Below, one piece after another: positions 43,485 through 52,683 of a stretch of 64,000 nucleotides of DNA. The position numbers and the translations under genes are program-made. The stretch comes from Tous-C4FEB sp044356555 (GTDB taxonomy: Bacteria; Verrucomicrobiota; Verrucomicrobiia; Opitutales; Opitutaceae). Position 1 is the first letter of the stretch. The number at the start of each line of letters is the position of its first letter. Location of the stretch: contig JBIKWB010000019.1 in assembly GCA_044356555.1 (NCBI GenBank), positions 1 to 64,000 of the forward strand, read 5' to 3'. The notes beneath the pieces are model-generated. The model made no database searches. It was not told where the DNA came from and was given only the letters and a program-made list of their open reading frames with translations.

Positions 43485-44657
43485 ATGCCGACCGCCCCGG
43501 TCATGCCCGTAGTTACGCGCCGATTTTTGGCGACCGCCGCTTTGTTGTGGACGTTTGCTTTGCCGGCTCAGCCCGTGCCCGCGCCCGCCGAATTCCGCCT
43601 GCTGCTCGCCGGTCAGGCCCTCGTTAAACACGACCTCCGCGCTGAGCTGCCGGAGCAGATCCCGGGCATCCGCGCACTGCTGCAAGTCGACGCCCCGCAC
43701 ATCGTCTTCACCAACCTCGAAACTGCGATCCAAGGCAGCTTCGGCGGCGCCAACACCCGCAACACCGAGTTTTTTCACGCCACCGGTCCTGCCGTCGTCG
43801 ACGGCTTGAAAGAATTTGGTTTCAACCTGTTTGCGACCGGCAACAACCACTCGTGGGATCTCGGGACCGCCGGCATCCTTTCCACCCTCGAAACCCTCGA
43901 CCAGCGCGGCTTGGTCCACGCCGGCTCGGGTCGCAACTTGGGCGAGGCCTCCGCTCCCGCTTTTCTCAACACCCCGGCCGGTCGCGTTGCCCTCGTCGCA
44001 TTCGCTTCCGGCAAGGTCCGCACCGGCGGCGGCGCGCAAGCGATGCGTCCCGGCGTCAATGAGGTGCGTCTCGACGCCGAGAAACGTCTCTTCGAGGACG
44101 ACGTGGCGCGGGTGATCGCCGCCATCAAACTGGCCCGGGAGTTCGCCCCACACGTCATCGTCTACCAACACGACCACTACTGGGAGGAGGACCGCGGACT
44201 CACCCCCGATTGGAAAAAAACCTTCGCCCGCGCCTGTCTCGACGCCGGCGGCACCGTCTTTGTTTCCCACGGCGTACCCCAGCTCCACGGCTTGGAGATC
44301 TACCGCGGGCGCCCGATCTTCTACGGACTCGGTAGCTTTATCTTTCACACCATCACCGCTCCCGGATTTTATAAACCCGAGGTCTGGCAATCCGTCCTCG
44401 CCGATCTGGTGTTCCGCGACGGTCAACTTACCGCGCTGCGCATCCGCCCCGTGCTCCTCAACGAAATGGGCCAAACCGGACCCCGCTTCAACGCCACCCG
44501 CGGTGCGCCCCGCGCCGCCACCGGCGCCGACGCCCGCCGGGTCCTCACCGAGTTCGCCACTCTCTCGAAAGGCTACGGCACCGCGTTCCACCTTGGCGAC
44601 GGTTTCGCTACCGTGGACCTCTCTACGACTCCTTCCCCCACACCCAATTCACCATGA
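43485..44657 (+). CDS. CapA/PgsA-like metallophosphatase-fold exported protein
   Basis: Protein of 390 residues with an N-terminal signal (RRFLATAALLWTFALPAQP). The fold is the CapA (PGA_cap) calcineurin-like type: LLLAGQALV for the usual GDxxL, FTNLETAI, FATGNNHSWDLG with the Asn-His pair, VIVYQHDHYWE and FVSHGVPQLHG. CapA proteins take part in making or handling poly-gamma-glutamate. The first metal motif is altered (Gly-Gln for Gly-Asp), so activity may be reduced. First gene of a four-gene coupled operon. Confidence 0.83.
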   Translation: MPTAPVMPVVTRRFLATAALLWTFALPAQPVPAPAEFRLLLAGQALVKHDLRAELPEQIPGIRALLQVDAPHIVFTNLETAIQGSFGGANTRNTEFFHATGPAVVDGLKEFGFNLFATGNNHSWDLGTAGILSTLETLDQRGLVHAGSGRNLGEASAPAFLNTPAGRVALVAFASGKVRTGGGAQAMRPGVNEVRLDAEKRLFEDDVARVIAAIKLAREFAPHVIVYQHDHYWEEDRGLTPDWKKTFARACLDAGGTVFVSHGVPQLHGLEIYRGRPIFYGLGSFIFHTITAPGFYKPEVWQSVLADLVFRDGQLTALRIRPVLLNEMGQTGPRFNATRGAPRAATGADARRVLTEFATLSKGYGTAFHLGDGFATVDLSTTPSPTPNSP

Positions 44658-47600
44658 AATCGATCCGCCCACCCACGCTCCTCACCCTTATCACCTGCGG
44701 GCTGCTTCCTGCCGCCCTTTCCGCCCAATCACCCACCGCGCCCGCCGCGGCTCCCGCCGCCGCCACGGTCAAACTCGAAACCTTCAACGTCACCGGCACG
44801 TTCCTAAAACGCCTGGAGCAGGAGAAAGCCCTGCCCGTCACCATCGTCAACGAGGCCGACCTCAAGGCCCGCGGCGTCGCTACCCCCGCCGAGCTCTTCG
44901 CCTCCATCCCTCAAGCCGGCCGTGTTCCGATTTCCGAGAGCCAGGCCTCCGGCGCCGACGCCCGCGGCGACATCGCCACCGTCAGCCTCCGCGGTCTCGG
45001 TTCAGGCAACACGCTCGTGCTGCTGAACGGCCGCCGCCTCGCCCCACACCCGATCTCCATGCCCGAAGGCTCCCTCGGCGTCCCCAGCATGGCGACCAAC
45101 ATCAACACCCTGCCGGCCGCCGCCATCGAGCGCATTGAGGTCCTCCGCGACGGCGCCTCCGCTATCTACGGCACCGACGCCACCGCCGGCGTCGTCAATG
45201 TCATCCTCAAACGCAACTACGACGGCCTCAGCCTCGCCACCCGTTTCCTCACCACCGAGCAGGGCGGCGGCTCCGAATTGAACGCGTCGCTCTCCGGCGG
45301 CTTCGCCTTCAATGGCGGCCGCACCACGCTCGTGATGAATTACGACTTCTTCGACCGGCAGGAAATCCGCAGCTCGCAACGCGACTTCTCCCGCAGCGCC
45401 GATTTCCGCACCCGCGCCCCCGCCCCGTGGAACGGTTCCACCGCCGACAACACCGTCGATCTTCGCTCCGACCGCGGCTTCTTCGGCCGCTATCAACGCG
45501 GCACCGTCACCGCCGCCAACACCGTCACCGGCTCCCGCCCCGCCATTTTTGATGCCAACCAGATCGCGGCCAACGGCACCTTCTACTTTGTCCCCACCAG
45601 CCCCACCGCTACGACCCGCGTGCTGCAAGCGGCCGAGCCCAACCGCGCCCTCACCTCGCCCGTCGGAAACTATTATCTCAACGTAAACGATTTCCGTTAC
45701 CTGCTCCCCGCCAGCCGCCGCCACAACCTCTACACCTCGCTCGACCACCGCTTCAACGACCGCCTCCAGCTCTTCTCCGATTTCACCTTCTACCGCGCCG
45801 ATTCCCATAACCAGCGCGAGGCCTCCCGCATCGATTCGACGGCGGACAACAACATCTTCGTCTCCGCCGACAACCCTTACAACCCCTTCGGCTCGCGCTT
45901 CTGGAGCCCCACCGGCGCGCCCAACTCCGACGGCACCGCCCGTCTCACCGGCGCGGCTTCGCCGGTCGTCCTCACCCGCGTGACCCTCCCCGAATTCCGC
46001 CCCCGCCAAATCGACGTGCGCTCGGAAAACTACCGCGCCCTCGCCGGCCTGCGCGGCACATTCTTCGATACCTGGAACTGGGAAACCGCCGCGGTCTACT
46101 CTCGCGCCGAAACCGTCGACCTCGAATCCAATGCCATCAAGGAAAGCCAGCTCCGCGACGCCGCCCAGCGCACCGACGCCACCGCCCTCAATCCGTTCAT
46201 GACCACCTTCGCCGTCACCAACGGCGTGCTCACCACCAACGGCCAACCTTTCGTCAACCCCGAGTCCGTCGTCGCCCCGCTGCGCGGCACGTTTTATCGC
46301 CGCGGCGAGACCACCCTCGGCAGTTGGGATTTCCGCGTCAACGGGACCCTCTTCGACCGCCTTCCCGCCGGCCCGCTCGGCCTCGCCGCCGGCACGGAAT
46401 ATCGCCGCGAGACCTACATCGATTTCCGTGACGCCGAGTCCGGCCGCGTCTCCGCCGCCGACACCCAACGCCTCGGTCTCCAAACTCGCCTGATCGGCGA
46501 CAATAACTACATCCAAGTCAGCCCCTCCGACAACACCGACGCCAAGCGCAACCTCTCCGCGGTTTTTGCGGAGGTCGCCGTGCCGCTTTACCGCGACCGG
46601 GCGGGCGCCTTGCTCCAATCCGCCGAATTCTCCAGCGCCGTCCGCTTCGAACGTTATTCGGACTTCGGCAACACCACCAAGCCCAAGTTCGGCCTCTCGG
46701 CGCGGCTCATCGACTGGGTCATGCTCCGCGGTTCTTACAATGAAGCTTTCCGCGCCCCCAACCTCGCCGTCCTCTTCGGTGGCAACGTCCAACGCAGCAT
46801 CACCGGCATCAACGATGCTTATCGTTTCTCCGTCACCAACGCCTCAGACGACGGCACCACCGGTCGCCGCATCTCGCTCCGCGCCGGCAACAAAGCGCTC
46901 AAGCCGGAAGAGGCCAAAACCACGACGTTCGGCTTCGTCATCGAACCGCCCGCCCTCAAAGGCTTTTCGATCGGTTTCGACGTGTGGCAGATCCGCCAGA
47001 CCGACGCCATCACTCGCCTCGACGCCGCCGACATCATCGTGCAGGACACCGCCCTGCTCCTCGCCGCCAACCGGGCACAGGTCGGCGGTCCGATCGGCAA
47101 CGTCAACCTGACCACCGCCGGCAGTCCCAACCTAATCCGCAACGCCGTAACCGCCGCCGACACCGCCGCGTTCGCCGCCTACAACGCCACCCGTCCCCGC
47201 GATCAACAACGCGCCGCCATCGGCTCCGTCCAGTCGATCTCCGAATCATACCTGAACGCCGCCCGCCGCAACCTCGCCGGCTTCGACTTCCTTGTCGGCT
47301 ACCGCACACCCAAGACCTCCCTCGGCACCCTGCGCGCCACCGTCGAAGCCGCTTATCTCCGCCAGTTCGAGGAACAGCTCGCCGCCAATGGCCCGTTCAC
47401 GGACTACGGTTGGCGCGACGGCAACACCCGCTGGAAAGGCACCGCCGGCCTGCAATGGAAACGCGACGATTGGACCGCCACCTGGGTCTCCGATTATACC
47501 GGCCGCACCCAAGACAGTTTCCTCCGCACCACCGTCGCCGCCAGCCCCGACATCTCGGCCAACGGCTTCCTCATCGTGAAAGATTCTTGGCTCAGCAAGG

Positions 47601-47791
47601 CCAGCATCGCCCGCGAGTTCACCGGGAAAAACTGGCTCGGTGGCACCACCGTGCGCGTCGGCGTGAACAACGTCTTCAACGCCGAACCGCCCTTCGGCCT
47701 CGGCGCCGCGTCCGATACCGACGGCTACCTCCGCGGCTTCGGCGACCCACGCGGCCGCGCCTACTACCTCGAAGTGAGCCGGAAGTTTTAA
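44654..47791 (+). CDS. TonB-dependent outer-membrane receptor
   Basis: TonB-dependent transporter of 1045 residues. Signal peptide to about residue 24; a TonB-box-like KLETFNVTG (39-47); plug domain with LNGRRLAPHP and ERIEVLRDGASAIYGTDATAGVVNV; then a large beta-barrel ending in Phe (LEVSRKF). No carboxypeptidase-like domain. Substrate unknown; the CapA and FGase neighbours suggest a glutamate-containing compound. Start overlaps the capA-like stop (ATGA). Confidence 0.92.
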   Translation: MKSIRPPTLLTLITCGLLPAALSAQSPTAPAAAPAAATVKLETFNVTGTFLKRLEQEKALPVTIVNEADLKARGVATPAELFASIPQAGRVPISESQASGADARGDIATVSLRGLGSGNTLVLLNGRRLAPHPISMPEGSLGVPSMATNINTLPAAAIERIEVLRDGASAIYGTDATAGVVNVILKRNYDGLSLATRFLTTEQGGGSELNASLSGGFAFNGGRTTLVMNYDFFDRQEIRSSQRDFSRSADFRTRAPAPWNGSTADNTVDLRSDRGFFGRYQRGTVTAANTVTGSRPAIFDANQIAANGTFYFVPTSPTATTRVLQAAEPNRALTSPVGNYYLNVNDFRYLLPASRRHNLYTSLDHRFNDRLQLFSDFTFYRADSHNQREASRIDSTADNNIFVSADNPYNPFGSRFWSPTGAPNSDGTARLTGAASPVVLTRVTLPEFRPRQIDVRSENYRALAGLRGTFFDTWNWETAAVYSRAETVDLESNAIKESQLRDAAQRTDATALNPFMTTFAVTNGVLTTNGQPFVNPESVVAPLRGTFYRRGETTLGSWDFRVNGTLFDRLPAGPLGLAAGTEYRRETYIDFRDAESGRVSAADTQRLGLQTRLIGDNNYIQVSPSDNTDAKRNLSAVFAEVAVPLYRDRAGALLQSAEFSSAVRFERYSDFGNTTKPKFGLSARLIDWVMLRGSYNEAFRAPNLAVLFGGNVQRSITGINDAYRFSVTNASDDGTTGRRISLRAGNKALKPEEAKTTTFGFVIEPPALKGFSIGFDVWQIRQTDAITRLDAADIIVQDTALLLAANRAQVGGPIGNVNLTTAGSPNLIRNAVTAADTAAFAAYNATRPRDQQRAAIGSVQSISESYLNAARRNLAGFDFLVGYRTPKTSLGTLRATVEAAYLRQFEEQLAANGPFTDYGWRDGNTRWKGTAGLQWKRDDWTATWVSDYTGRTQDSFLRTTVAASPDISANGFLIVKDSWLSKASIAREFTGKNWLGGTTVRVGVNNVFNAEPPFGLGAASDTDGYLRGFGDPRGRAYYLEVSRKF

Positions 47792-47810
47792 ACCTCCGCG
47801 CTCCCGTCGC

Positions 47811-48698
47811 ATGGCCTCGCCCGATCCCGTGCCGCCCTTCGTCCTGCACCCACCGGTCGGCGACGAAGCTCCGGTCCTGTTCGATTCTCCTCACAGCGGT
47901 TTCGACTGGCCGGCGGATTTCCAACCGGCCGCGCCGCGGGACGCGATCCTCACGACGTGCGACCGCTTCGTCGACGAACTCTGGGCCGATGTTCCGGCCG
48001 CCGGCGGTACGTTGCTCGCGGCCACCTTTCCCCGCGCTTATATCGATACCAACCGCGCGGAGCAGGATCTCGACCCAGCCGTCCTCGCCACGCCTTGGCC
48101 CCAGCCGTTGTCCCCCAGTGACTACAGCCGCCGCGGCATGGGCCTCATCCGCCGTCTCGCGCTGCCCGGCGTGCCCATGGAAACCGCCCCGCTTTCCGTC
48201 GCTGCCGTCGAACATCGCCTCACCGCCTATTATCGGCCCTACCGCGGTGCGCTCGTTGCCGCGCTCGACGGGTTGCATCGGCGCCACGGCATCGTCTACC
48301 ACCTCAACTGCCACTCGATGAAATCGCGCGGCACCGCGATGAACATCGACGCCGACCAACTCCGCCCCGACATCGTCGTGAGCGACCGCCTAGGCACCAC
48401 GGCCGCCCCGCTGGCGACGCAGTGGCTCGTCGCCCGTTTCCGCGCGGCCGGTTTCAGCGTCAAAATCAACGAACCCTACCGCGGCGGCGACCTCATCGCC
48501 GCCACCGGCGCTCCGACCTGGGGCCGGCACAGCATCCAGATCGAAATCAACCGGGCGCTCTACCTCGACGAATCCACTTACGCCCGGCGGCCGGACTTCG
48601 CGGCCGTGCGCGCGCGACTCGGAGCCGTCGCCAGCGATTTCTGCGCGTTCACCCGGACTCTCACCGGGCCGGCCCACGCCACGGCACCCGTCGCATGA
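47811..48698 (+). CDS. N-formylglutamate amidohydrolase-family protein
   Basis: Zinc-type amidohydrolase of 295 residues. DSPHSGFDWPADF (about 25-37), DRFVDELW, YIDTNRAEQDL, LNCHSMKSRG and the final QIEINRALYL are the family motifs, with the His, Glu and Arg residues in place. FGases release formate and glutamate in histidine breakdown, and family members hydrolyse other N-acyl amino acids. Here it lies 19 bases after a TonB receptor and overlaps the AbgT gene by four, with no histidine-utilisation gene nearby. Confidence 0.88.
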   Translation: MASPDPVPPFVLHPPVGDEAPVLFDSPHSGFDWPADFQPAAPRDAILTTCDRFVDELWADVPAAGGTLLAATFPRAYIDTNRAEQDLDPAVLATPWPQPLSPSDYSRRGMGLIRRLALPGVPMETAPLSVAAVEHRLTAYYRPYRGALVAALDGLHRRHGIVYHLNCHSMKSRGTAMNIDADQLRPDIVVSDRLGTTAAPLATQWLVARFRAAGFSVKINEPYRGGDLIAATGAPTWGRHSIQIEINRALYLDESTYARRPDFAAVRARLGAVASDFCAFTRTLTGPAHATAPVA

Positions 48699-50224
48699 CT
48701 GCTCCCGCGCCGCCGCCCTGGTTGCAGCGCGTGCTCAACCGTATCGAGCGCATCGGCAACGCCCTCCCGCATCCGGCCTCGCTCTTCGTTATTTTGAGCG
48801 TGCTCGTGGTCCTTGCCTCGTGGGTCTGCCACCAATTCGGCCTCTCCGTCGCCAATCCCCTCACGCAGAAAGTCGTCACCGTCACCAACCTGCTCTCCGT
48901 CGAGGGACTGCAACGCCTGATTCTCGGCCTGCTGCCCAACTTCATCAACTTCGCCGCCCTCGGCTCCGTCTTGGTCTGTCTGCTCGGTCTCTCCATCGCC
49001 GAACACAGCGGCCTGCTCGGGGCGGTACTCCGACTGATCGTGCACGCCACGCCGCCCCGGCTGTTGACGTTGATCATCGTCTTCGCCGGCACGATGTCGC
49101 ACACCGCCGGCGACATCGGCTACGTGCTGCTGCTCCCGATGAGCGCCGCGCTCTTCCTCACCGTCGGTCGCCACCCGATCGCCGGCATCGCCGCCGCGTT
49201 TTCCGGCGTCTCCGGCGGTTTCGCCGCCAACCTGCTCCTCTCGCCCACCGATGTGATCATCGCCGGCCTCACCCAAGAGGCCGCCCGCCTGATCAATCCC
49301 GCCTACGTGGTCACGCCGATGGCCAACTATTTTTTCCTCGGAGCCTCCGTTTTCCTGATCACCGCCGTCGCCACCGTCGTCACCGAGCGCATCGTCGAGC
49401 CCCGCCTCGGACGTTACACCGGCACGGTCTTGCCCGAACCCCTCGTCCCGCTCTCACCCGCCGAACACCGGGGTCTGTTTTGGGCCGCCGCCGCTCTACT
49501 CGCGCTCGTGGCGGTGGTGGTGGCCGGTTTGCTGCCGAGCGGCGGTTTCCTCCAAGACCCCGCCAAGCCCGGCTTCGTCGGTTCCTACTTCGTGCGGGGG
49601 CTGGTATTTTTCATCTTCCTCGTCGGCCTCGTCCCCGGCCTCGCCTACGGTTTCGCGGCGGGCACGATCCGCTCCGACCGCGACATTTATCAGGGCATGC
49701 AGAAAAACATGGAGGTCATAGCCGGCTACCTCGTCGTCATTTTCTTCATCGCCCAATTCGTGAATCTCTTCAACTGGACTAACCTTGGCGTGATCCTCGC
49801 AGTCAACGGCGCCGACTTGCTCCGCGGTTTCCACTTGGGCCCGATCCCGCTGCTGCTCGGCCTCGTGCTGCTCACCTCCAGCATCGATCTCATGATCGGC
49901 TCCGCCGCCGGCAAATGGGCCCTGCTCGCCCCGATCTTCGTTCCCATGTTCATGCTGCTCGGCTACTCGCCCGAGCTCACCCAAGCCGCCTACCGCATCG
50001 GCGATAGCTGCACCAACATCATCACGCCGCTCATGTCGAATTTCGCGTTGGTCCTGATGTTCGTGCAACGCTACGAACCACGCGCCGGCATCGGCACGAT
50101 GACCGCAACGATGCTGCCCTACTCGGTCTGCTTTCTCATCTCGTGGTCGCTCCTCTTGGTGACGTGGGTCCTCCTCGGCTGGCCCGTCGGCCCCGGTGCC
50201 CCGCTGTTTTTGCCGACGCCGTAA
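48695..50224 (+). CDS. AbgT-family transporter
   Basis: Membrane transporter of 509 residues with about 11-13 segments. NALPHPASLFVILSVLVV, SPTDVIIAGLTQEAA and GDSCTNIITPLMSNFALVL are family signatures. AbgT of E. coli imports p-aminobenzoyl-glutamate, a folate breakdown product; other members export sulfonamides. Next to an N-acylglutamate hydrolase the import role fits better, by inference. Confidence 0.92.
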   Translation: MTAPAPPPWLQRVLNRIERIGNALPHPASLFVILSVLVVLASWVCHQFGLSVANPLTQKVVTVTNLLSVEGLQRLILGLLPNFINFAALGSVLVCLLGLSIAEHSGLLGAVLRLIVHATPPRLLTLIIVFAGTMSHTAGDIGYVLLLPMSAALFLTVGRHPIAGIAAAFSGVSGGFAANLLLSPTDVIIAGLTQEAARLINPAYVVTPMANYFFLGASVFLITAVATVVTERIVEPRLGRYTGTVLPEPLVPLSPAEHRGLFWAAAALLALVAVVVAGLLPSGGFLQDPAKPGFVGSYFVRGLVFFIFLVGLVPGLAYGFAAGTIRSDRDIYQGMQKNMEVIAGYLVVIFFIAQFVNLFNWTNLGVILAVNGADLLRGFHLGPIPLLLGLVLLTSSIDLMIGSAAGKWALLAPIFVPMFMLLGYSPELTQAAYRIGDSCTNIITPLMSNFALVLMFVQRYEPRAGIGTMTATMLPYSVCFLISWSLLLVTWVLLGWPVGPGAPLFLPTP

Positions 50225-50290
50225 GCGCAGGCGACTTTTCCCGTCGGGCTTTTTCTTGGCACGAACGCGACCCGCTGTTGTCGTCCCGCC

Positions 50291-51043
50291 ATGTTCACCA
50301 TCATCGGCGGCGACGGCAAAGAATACGGTCCGGCTACGGCGGAACAGCTGCGTAGCTGGATCAACGCCGGTCGCGCCAATCTCGAGACCAAGGCCAAACT
50401 CGCCGGCGAAGCGGAGTTCCGCCGCCTCGGCGACTTCCCCGAGTTCGGCGGTCCCGCTACCCCCGCCGAACCCCCGCCGCTCACGGGTAACTTCGATCCC
50501 GCCCCCGCCTCCGCGCCGACCGCAGGGACCGCCGTCGCCGCGGTCGAACTCACGCCCGCCGACCGCCTCACCCGCCTCTTTGCCGTGTTGATTGATAACG
50601 TCATCTTGGCCCTCTGCGTCTTGCCCGGTGCCGTCTTGCTGGGCAGTGCGTTTTTCCAAATCGTCATCGACGCCAGTCGCGGTATCCAACCCGACTTTAC
50701 CGACATCGAACCCGGTCGCCTTTTGCTCGGCGCAGCGTTGATCGGACTCGGCGCATTTTCTCTCTTAATCGTCCAAATTGTCATGCTTTCGATGCGTGGC
50801 CAAACGATCGGCAAACGCCTGCTCGGCATCCGCATCGTGCGCTTTGGCGACGGGAGTAATCCGGGTTTCGTTCGCGCTTGGCTTTTGCGTTCCGTGGGCG
50901 TCGGACTTATCGGGACGCTCACTGCCCTCATACTTCCGATGTTGGGCAATTTGTTCTCGATCGTGAACTACGGCCTCATCTTTCGCGCCGACCGCCGCTG
51001 CCTGCACGACCTCATCGCCGACACCAAAGTGGTGAAGGCCTGA
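50291..51043 (+). CDS. GYF_2- and RDD-domain membrane protein
   Basis: Protein of 250 residues. The N-terminal part (MFTIIGGDGKEYGPATAEQLRSW) is a GYF_2 domain; after a Pro-rich linker (about 60-90) comes an RDD domain with three membrane segments and the end motif RADRRCLHDLIADTKVV. RDD proteins are little understood; some are Na+/H+ antiporters or envelope factors. It stands alone, 66 bases after the AbgT gene. Confidence 0.8.
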   Translation: MFTIIGGDGKEYGPATAEQLRSWINAGRANLETKAKLAGEAEFRRLGDFPEFGGPATPAEPPPLTGNFDPAPASAPTAGTAVAAVELTPADRLTRLFAVLIDNVILALCVLPGAVLLGSAFFQIVIDASRGIQPDFTDIEPGRLLLGAALIGLGAFSLLIVQIVMLSMRGQTIGKRLLGIRIVRFGDGSNPGFVRAWLLRSVGVGLIGTLTALILPMLGNLFSIVNYGLIFRADRRCLHDLIADTKVVKA

Positions 51044-51061
51044 GCCGCCGCGCATCGGCGC

Positions 51062-52033
51062 TTAAACCACCCGGTCGGTCATCGTCCCGCCGTTTTCAAA
51101 CGCCGCGAGATTCGCGAGGAAGTGCCGCACGATCGTCTCGTCCTGATCGTGCCGGCCACCCGCAGTGTGTGGCGTGATGTAACAGTTGGGCGTCGTCCAC
51201 AGCTCGTGCTCCGGCGGGAGCGGCTCGGGCTCCGTCACATCGAGGTAGGCCGAAGCGATCTTCCCCGTGCGCAACGCCTCGGCGAGCGCGGGCTGATCCA
51301 CCGTGCTACCACGACCGACGTTGTAGAATTTCGCGGTCGGCTTGCAGCACGCGAGACGGCGGGAATTGACGTATAGGTTGGTCGCCGGATTCGCCGGCAG
51401 GATGTTCACGATGTGATCGGCCAGCGGCAGCACGCGCGTGAGCTCGGTCTCGGCCACGACCCGCACGCTCGTCTCGCTGCGCGCCTGGCGGCGGAGCGCG
51501 TAAAACGTCATCCCAAAGGGCGCGAGCAACTCGGTCAGCCGCCGACCGATCGCCCCGTAGCCAAGCAGTAAAACCGTCTGCCCGGTGAGCAGACGCGAGT
51601 GGTAGCGCCGCTCTTCATAATGCCACGAGCGGTCCGTGAGCTGATCCCGGTGTGACGGCAAAATCTGGCGGCCAAATGCGAGCATCATCGCCATGACGTG
51701 TTGCGCGCAGGGATCGGCAAAGACCCCCGAGGCATTCGTAAACGCGGCGCCCCGGGCGCGAAATTCCTCCAGAAATTCCGGCGTGTCGTAGCGCGTGTAA
51801 CCTGCCGTCGAGACCTCGACCCACTTCAGGCGCGACTGCCGCAGGCAATCCGTCGGGTCAGGCTGGCCAAAGGCGATGTCCGCCTCCGCCAACGCCGGGT
51901 CGGGCTCGCCCGCCGCGAGCACCGAGGTGCTGGTCGTCGCCGCCGTGATGAGCCGGTGGGCGCGGGTGCCGTCGTGCAGCAGTTGGGTCGCGGCGGGGTT
52001 AAATTTTCCGTTGGTCCAGATTGTTAGGCTCAT
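51062..52033 (-). CDS. D-2-hydroxyacid dehydrogenase
   Basis: NAD-binding dehydrogenase of 323 residues. VLLLGYGAIGRRL (about 154-166) is the nucleotide-binding loop; catalytic residues are Arg in NVGRGSTVD, Glu in DVTEPEP and His in ITPHTAGG. Reduces 2-keto acids to D-2-hydroxy acids or the reverse. It follows apt on the same strand after 15 bases. Substrate unclear; hydroxypyruvate or phosphoglycerate-like acids are common. Confidence 0.88.
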   Translation of the reverse strand: MSLTIWTNGKFNPAATQLLHDGTRAHRLITAATTSTSVLAAGEPDPALAEADIAFGQPDPTDCLRQSRLKWVEVSTAGYTRYDTPEFLEEFRARGAAFTNASGVFADPCAQHVMAMMLAFGRQILPSHRDQLTDRSWHYEERRYHSRLLTGQTVLLLGYGAIGRRLTELLAPFGMTFYALRRQARSETSVRVVAETELTRVLPLADHIVNILPANPATNLYVNSRRLACCKPTAKFYNVGRGSTVDQPALAEALRTGKIASAYLDVTEPEPLPPEHELWTTPNCYITPHTAGGRHDQDETIVRHFLANLAAFENGGTMTDRVV

Positions 52034-52048
52034 GAAAAAATCGGTCGG

Positions 52049-52600
52049 TCACTCGGTCTCGTTGAACTCGCAGAGCGTGTGCACGTTCAGCCCGGCGGCG
52101 CGCAGCTTCGCGGAACCGCCCAGCTCTGGCAGATCGATGATGCCCGCCACGCCCACGACTTCGCCGCCCAGCCGGCGGAAAAGCTCCGTCGCCGCCAGCA
52201 ACGTGCCGCCGGTCGCGATCAGATCGTCCAAGATCAAAATACGGTCTCCCGCCTTGCACGCATCGGCGTGGATCTCGACCGTCGCCGTGCCGTATTCGAG
52301 GGCGTAATCGGCCGAGATCGTTTTGTGCGGGAGTTTGCCCTTTTTGCGCACGAGCACGAACGGCTTGTGCAACTGGTAGGCCAGCGCGCCGCCCACAATG
52401 AAACCGCGCGCGTCCACCGCCGCGATCAGATCGATCCGCTGCTGCGTGCAATCGATCGCGAAGGCCTCCACCATCACGCGGAACGCCTCGGGATCATGAA
52501 AGAGCGTGGTCACATCGCGAAAGTTGATGCCGTCCTTGGGCCAGCCCCGGATGGTGCGGACGCGGGCTTTGAGAAAATCGGAGAGCGTGAGCTTAGTCAT
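52049..52600 (-). CDS. apt: Adenine phosphoribosyltransferase
   Basis: Purine salvage enzyme of 183 residues converting adenine and PRPP to AMP. The VDARGFIVGGALAY motif (about 62-75) and the PRPP loop LILDDLIATGGTL (near 125-137) are intact, and the VDLPELGG-like IIDLPELGGSAKL near the end matches Apt. Followed by the 2-hydroxyacid dehydrogenase, probably in one unit. Confidence 0.94.
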   Translation of the reverse strand: MTKLTLSDFLKARVRTIRGWPKDGINFRDVTTLFHDPEAFRVMVEAFAIDCTQQRIDLIAAVDARGFIVGGALAYQLHKPFVLVRKKGKLPHKTISADYALEYGTATVEIHADACKAGDRILILDDLIATGGTLLAATELFRRLGGEVVGVAGIIDLPELGGSAKLRAAGLNVHTLCEFNETE

Positions 52601-52683
52601 GAGACGGAAAGATTGCGCCTTTGAGACCGCCGCGTTGCGAGCAAAGAAACGAGGGTTCCGCCGCGCCCACCGTGCCGCGTCGC

